A stretch of DNA of 35,803 nucleotides from Nitrospirota bacterium. Its GTDB lineage: Bacteria > Nitrospirota > Nitrospiria > SBBL01 > JAADHI01. This document shows, piece after piece, positions 32,485 to 35,803 of the stretch. Both the position numbers and the translations under genes were made by a program. The notes beneath the pieces were generated by a model. That model did no database searches and had not been told where the DNA came from. It saw nothing but the letters and a program-made list of their open reading frames with translations. Position 1 is the stretch's first letter. Each line of letters starts with the position of its first letter. Location of the stretch: the NCBI GenBank assembly GCA_029261155.1, contig JAJDBW010000012.1, positions 1 to 35,803 of the forward strand, given 5' to 3'.

Positions 32485-32913
32485 ATGAATGAAGAAGTTC
32501 CAATGAAGGGTTGGCTTTGGTCGATGTTTAAAGAATACGTCCGGAAGATCCGCCGCACGGCCTCCACAGGCGCGCCTGCCTTAAAGGTGATGCAGGCGAA
32601 GTATCAAAGCATCTATCCGGAGGCTTCAATTAAAATCCTGGTGGAAGAAAAGGTCGGGATGATCGTTGTCTTTAACGATCTCGAAAGCCGCACGACCGCG
32701 GAGCTTGATGGTCTTATGGAAAATGAGCAACTCATGGCTTACTTGGCGAAGACCTATGGCCGCGGGAAATACAAGATCAATCTCTATCACGGCATGACCT
32801 TTGTCGCGACCCAGAATTTCAGGGTCGAGGACGAATCGCTTACGGAATTGTGGCGGCCCATGGTCGAAAAAAACAAGGCCGCCGAAGCCTCAACCAAAGG
32901 ACGGTGGGGATAA
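32485..32913 (+). CDS. Hypothetical protein upstream of der
   Basis: I do not recognise this 142-residue protein. It begins with a basic amphipathic segment (MKGWLWSMFKEYVRKIRRTAS) and continues as a mixed alpha/beta domain with the phrases YPEASIKILVEEKVGMIVVF and KYKINLYHGMTFVATQNF. The tail is charged. No signal peptide or clear membrane span is seen. AAGGAAAGGG precedes the ATG at 32485. Its stop overlaps the der start (TAATG), so it is translated together with der, which hints at, but does not show, a ribosome or GTPase-related role. Confidence 0.7.
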   Translation: MNEEVPMKGWLWSMFKEYVRKIRRTASTGAPALKVMQAKYQSIYPEASIKILVEEKVGMIVVFNDLESRTTAELDGLMENEQLMAYLAKTYGRGKYKINLYHGMTFVATQNFRVEDESLTELWRPMVEKNKAAEASTKGRWG

Positions 32914-34232
32914 TGAAGCCAGCAGTTTTTGCGATAGTCGGTCGACCGAATGTGGGTAAATCGACCCTTTTTAACAAGTTTTGCGGTAAGCGCAAGGCCA
33001 TCGTTCAAGATTTGCCGGGCATTACGCGGGATCGAAACGACGCCCTCTGCCATTATCGTGACCGGGAATTTAACTTGGTCGATACAGGCGGACTCGATCT
33101 GAAATCCGGTGAGAAACTTACCGATATGGTTTGCGGCCAATCGGAAAGCGCCATCGCCCAATCGGATGCCATCCTCTTTTTAATGGATGCACGGGACGGC
33201 CTGACGCCGGTCGATGAAGAAGTCCATGATCTGCTTCGAAAGAGCCACAAGCCTGTGTATTATGTCATCAACAAAACAGAAGGCAAGGCGGAAAAACGGG
33301 TGGAGGAGTTTTACGCCCTCGGCGTGGAAACGCTCTATCCCATTTCTTCTGAACACAACCTCGGCTTATCCGACCTCCTCGATGCCCTTTATCCCCGAAT
33401 GTCTCCAGAGCAAGAAACGGAAGAAGAAGTCGTGCCGAAGATCATCGTCATGGGCAGGCCCAATGCAGGCAAATCCACCCTAGTGAATACGGTTTTAAAA
33501 GAGGAGCGCTTGGTCACCAGCGATGTGCCCGGCACCACACGAGACACCATCGACACGAATGTCACCCGGAATAAAAAGCATTATCTCTTTATCGATACCG
33601 CGGGCATTCGAAAGCGTGGCAAGGTGGAATGGGGTGTCGAGCAATACAGTGTGTCGCGGGCGGAGGCGGCGCTCAAACGCGCGAACATCGCCTTGTTGCT
33701 GGTCGACGGCGTTGAAGGCATTACCGAGCAGGATACGAAGATTGCAGGGATGATTGTCGAAGCCGGTCGCGGATTAATCGTGCTCGTGAACAAGTCGGAT
33801 CTCTTGGCCAAAATTGAGGAAGGGCGGGAGCGGGTCGCACGCCAAATCGAATTCCGCTTTCCCTTTTTTGCCGATCTTCAAGTGCTCTATATTTCCGCGA
33901 TTAATGCGAAAGGCATGAGCCGTCTCTTTCAAAAAATCGATGCCGTCTACGAAGGCTACAACACACGCATCCCCACCAGCGACCTCAACCGTTTTTTTGA
34001 AAAGATCAGCCAAAAACATACGCCCGCTCTTTACAAAAACAAGACCATTCGCATTTACTACATCACGCAAGCCGCGACCGCCCCGCCGACCTTTGTGCTC
34101 TTCAGCAATATTCCGGCAGGCGTCACCGAAAACTACAAGCGCTACATTCAAAACCAACTCTGCGAAACCTTCGGCTTTCGCGGCGTACCTATCCGAATTA
34201 AAGTCCGCGCGCGAAAGCGGGTGGTCTTGTGA
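32913..34232 (+). CDS. der: Ribosome-assembly GTPase Der (EngA)
   Basis: Der is a tandem GTPase essential for 50S maturation. The 439-residue protein has two G domains: GRPNVGKST (about 9-17) with DTGGL and NKTEGK, and GRPNAGKST (about 184-192) with DTAGIRKRGK and NKSDLL. A C-terminal KH-like domain follows (ending GVPIRIKVRARKR). The frame is open for 21 codons upstream, but ATG 32913 gives the canonical start (MKPAVFAIVGRPN) and has GGTGGGG immediately upstream. The first domain's G4 reads NKTE. The following gene overlaps its stop (GTGA). Confidence 0.96.
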   Translation: MKPAVFAIVGRPNVGKSTLFNKFCGKRKAIVQDLPGITRDRNDALCHYRDREFNLVDTGGLDLKSGEKLTDMVCGQSESAIAQSDAILFLMDARDGLTPVDEEVHDLLRKSHKPVYYVINKTEGKAEKRVEEFYALGVETLYPISSEHNLGLSDLLDALYPRMSPEQETEEEVVPKIIVMGRPNAGKSTLVNTVLKEERLVTSDVPGTTRDTIDTNVTRNKKHYLFIDTAGIRKRGKVEWGVEQYSVSRAEAALKRANIALLLVDGVEGITEQDTKIAGMIVEAGRGLIVLVNKSDLLAKIEEGRERVARQIEFRFPFFADLQVLYISAINAKGMSRLFQKIDAVYEGYNTRIPTSDLNRFFEKISQKHTPALYKNKTIRIYYITQAATAPPTFVLFSNIPAGVTENYKRYIQNQLCETFGFRGVPIRIKVRARKRVVL

Positions 34233-34720
34233 TCCTTTTCAAATCGATAGGCAGTCGGCGATCAAAGACCTTCTTCTTCAGTCTTATACTGATGACCGTT
34301 ATTTTTCTCCCTCGTCCTGCCACAGCCAATGAGGATGCAGAGCATTTCTTTCAAAAATTTATTACACTCGCCGAAAACTTTGACCCTGCCATCGTGAATC
34401 TCTATTCAGAGAAGGCCAAAATTCGCAGCGTGCGCGCGAATCCCCATGGGCAAGTAGAAGAAATGGAACTCAGCGGTGCGGAATGGAAAGCCTTGGTGCC
34501 TCGGGTCATGCCCATGGCCAAGTCGCAGAACGATAAGAGCACCTTTTCGAATGTGAAGATTTCAAAACAGGGGAATAAATTCAAAATAAAAGCAGACCGC
34601 TACTCCGAACGAAAATGCTACACCGACCACGGCTACTATCTGATAATAGAACCCAAGGCCTCCGGCGAGCTCCAAATTATAGAAGAATACCTCGAAACCC
34701 AGCCTCAATCGAATTGCTGA
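34229..34720 (+). CDS. Secreted hypothetical protein (NTF2-like size)
   Basis: The 163-residue product starts with GTG overlapping the der stop. It has a basic N-terminus and hydrophobic segment (KTFFFSLILMTVIFLP) and a probable cleavage at ATA-N (about residue 33), so it is exported. The mature 130 residues open AEHFFQKFITLAENFDPAIVNLYSEKAKIRS, the style of NTF2-like (DUF4440-type) small domains, and contain two cysteines (SERKCYTDH and the last residue). Function is unknown. It ends the der transcript; no terminator hairpin was found in the 93 bases that follow. Confidence 0.65.
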   Translation: MILFKSIGSRRSKTFFFSLILMTVIFLPRPATANEDAEHFFQKFITLAENFDPAIVNLYSEKAKIRSVRANPHGQVEEMELSGAEWKALVPRVMPMAKSQNDKSTFSNVKISKQGNKFKIKADRYSERKCYTDHGYYLIIEPKASGELQIIEEYLETQPQSNC

Positions 34721-34769
34721 ATCCTTCCCGCTATACGTAACAAAAGTGATTGATTCCTAGGATTTGTGA

Positions 34770-34781
34770 GGATCATGATCC
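34770..34781. repeat. 12-bp perfect palindrome GGATCATGATCC
   Basis: It lies 33 bases before the recombinase start and encloses an in-frame ATG (34775) that could give a 13-residue longer recombinase. No direct repeats or tRNA-like attachment site were found beside it. Confidence 0.35.
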
Positions 34782-34813
34782 ATCCTGCTTTTTTCGAAGA
34801 AAAAGGAGGAGAA

Positions 34814-35803
34814 ATGATCCAAGCAAACTTAATCGTCAACACCCCACCGAGCAATCAAAAAGAAACAGATCCCCCTCAAAACATCCCCTCTCTACTCGAT
34901 CAGCGCCTTTTGAAGTTGTCTCAAATGGAGATTCCTGCGAAGGCGTATTTTACACACTACATCCGTTGGAAGGGGCGGATGAACCACAAACCCATGAGCA
35001 TTTCAGGTTGCTTCAAATCGTTAGAACTCTTTTTGACTTTTTATTCAAGTCTAGGAAAAAGTCGCCTTGAAGAGATTGCGCGGGAAGACCTGGAAGCCTT
35101 TGTAGAACATGAGCAGGACCGGGGGACAAAGATCACATCGACCCAAACCAGGGTGAAACACATCCTTGCCTTTCTGAGGTTCCTGGTGGAAGAGAGCGGC
35201 CTGACTGAGCGTATTCTCGTCTGGAAGATCAAGCTGAAGCTCCCCGACTTCCTGCCTCGGGCAATCAATCCGGACGATGTGAGACAACTGCTTTCTGTGA
35301 TTAAGAAGCCCCGCGATCGGGCCCTCATCCTGGTGCTTTTGAGGACAGGAATGAGAATCGGTGAGCTTCTGAATACGCGGGTCGTGGATCTGGATCTTCG
35401 GGACAAAAAGATCCTCATTTATGAAGGAGAGAAGAATAGCCTTGGACGTGTGGTTTATCTAAGCGATGACGCTCTATTTGCAGTCAGGCTCTGGCTCTCT
35501 AAAAGAGATCGGGCAAAGACCTTTCTCTTTTATGGCTGGGGAGACAAACTCGGGTATAGCGCCGCCCGCTTAATCTTCGTTAAATACCTCAGGGAAGCAG
35601 GGCTTGAGAACAAAGGATATACGGTACACTGCCTTCGGCACACCTTCGCGACCGAATTACTTAATGCCGGCATGCGACTGGAGTGCCTGCAGCAGCTTCT
35701 CGGTCACTACCACATCGAGATGACCCGCCGCTATGCCCGCTTAACGGACAAGACCCGTGAAGAAGAGTACTTCCGGGCCATGGCGCGCATTGAGCAAGGA
35801 GGG
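34814..35803 (+). CDS. Tyrosine recombinase/integrase (3' end outside window)
   Basis: An uninterrupted frame of 330 codons runs to the last base without a stop. Residues about 30-130 form the SAM-like core-binding domain (phrases FTHYIRWKGRM, LELFLTFYSSLG, RVKHILAFLRFLVEE). Residues about 140-320 form the catalytic domain with all expected residues: RTGMRIGEL (Arg181), a hairpin Lys in GEKNS, HCLRH (His272, Arg275), LLGHYH (His298) and the nucleophile in RRYARL (Tyr307). The enzyme therefore appears intact and near its end. AGGAGG at 34804-34809 marks ATG 34814; an in-frame ATG at 34775 is possible. It is close to XerC/D-like and transposon-type integrases, with no att site seen. Confidence 0.93.
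   Translation, partial: MIQANLIVNTPPSNQKETDPPQNIPSLLDQRLLKLSQMEIPAKAYFTHYIRWKGRMNHKPMSISGCFKSLELFLTFYSSLGKSRLEEIAREDLEAFVEHEQDRGTKITSTQTRVKHILAFLRFLVEESGLTERILVWKIKLKLPDFLPRAINPDDVRQLLSVIKKPRDRALILVLLRTGMRIGELLNTRVVDLDLRDKKILIYEGEKNSLGRVVYLSDDALFAVRLWLSKRDRAKTFLFYGWGDKLGYSAARLIFVKYLREAGLENKGYTVHCLRHTFATELLNAGMRLECLQQLLGHYHIEMTRRYARLTDKTREEEYFRAMARIEQGG

Overview
This looks like a stretch of a free-living Gram-negative bacterial chromosome. It encodes FtsEX with an EnvC-type periplasmic activator, a SPOR-domain protein, a lipoprotein-type di-haem cytochrome c, and mostly housekeeping genes. The gene order ffh-rpsP-khpA-rimM-trmD-rplS-rnhB-yraN, the CIRCE-controlled groESL, the tandem cytochrome c domains and several family-less small proteins would fit Nitrospirota or a neighbouring deep-branching, Deltaproteobacteria-like lineage. 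That placement is an impression from protein style, not a computed assignment. No tRNA, rRNA or CRISPR array was found. Both window edges cut through mobile-element genes: the first 23 codons of an IS1595-type transposase on the left and a tyrosine recombinase without its stop codon on the right.

Layout. 1-360: transposase fragment, its promoter, and the ffh promoter. 360-5604: translation and RNA-metabolism cluster (ffh, rpsP, khpA, rimM, trmD, rplS, rnhB, yraN, one conserved unknown), largely overlapping or closely spaced. 5888-10221: cell-envelope cluster ftsE-ftsX-envC-like plus an S41 C-terminal processing protease. 10349-12560: groESL with a promoter, a perfect CIRCE operator and a terminator. 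12569-14624: trxA-recN with its own promoter. 14681-17686 (minus strand): GAF-GGDEF protein, a secreted cupredoxin-like protein with a long leader, and a small unknown. 17784-20460: a secreted unknown, an AI-2E/PerM-type permease and a glycine-rich membrane protein. 20655-24231: nadA, a DUF2905 membrane protein, queA, a SPOR protein and a small unknown. 24240-26204: DinG-type Fe-S helicase. 26286-27538: a lipoprotein signal peptide and a tandem cytochrome c that appear to be one gene broken by a one-base shift in an A8 run. 27568-28275: TPR protein (minus). 28449-32313: a NorQ/CbbQ-type AAA+ ATPase and a very long NorD/CbbO-type VWA protein. 32349-34720: a REP-like inverted repeat, a small unknown, der and a secreted unknown. 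34814-end: tyrosine recombinase.

How the parts work together. The first block supports co-translational targeting (Ffh), ribosome assembly (S16, L19, RimM, Der further on) and tRNA modification (TrmD, QueA). FtsEX-EnvC and the SPOR protein are the division and septal peptidoglycan module. GroESL, CtpA and thioredoxin are stress and protein-quality genes, with direct evidence for HrcA control of groESL. The NorQ/NorD-type pair is a two-component AAA+/VWA machine that normally remodels or loads metal into a client enzyme. No client (RuBisCO, NO reductase) is in this window, so its substrate is open.

The most unusual items are the A8 frameshift joining a lipobox leader to the cytochrome, an extra Cys pair (CPNCY) in the first cytochrome domain, the roughly eightfold helical repeat in the N-terminal third of the 998-residue VWA protein, an amicyanin-like C-x2-H-x2-M motif in the secreted cupredoxin-like protein, and three promoters placed so that the transcript would begin at or next to the start codon.
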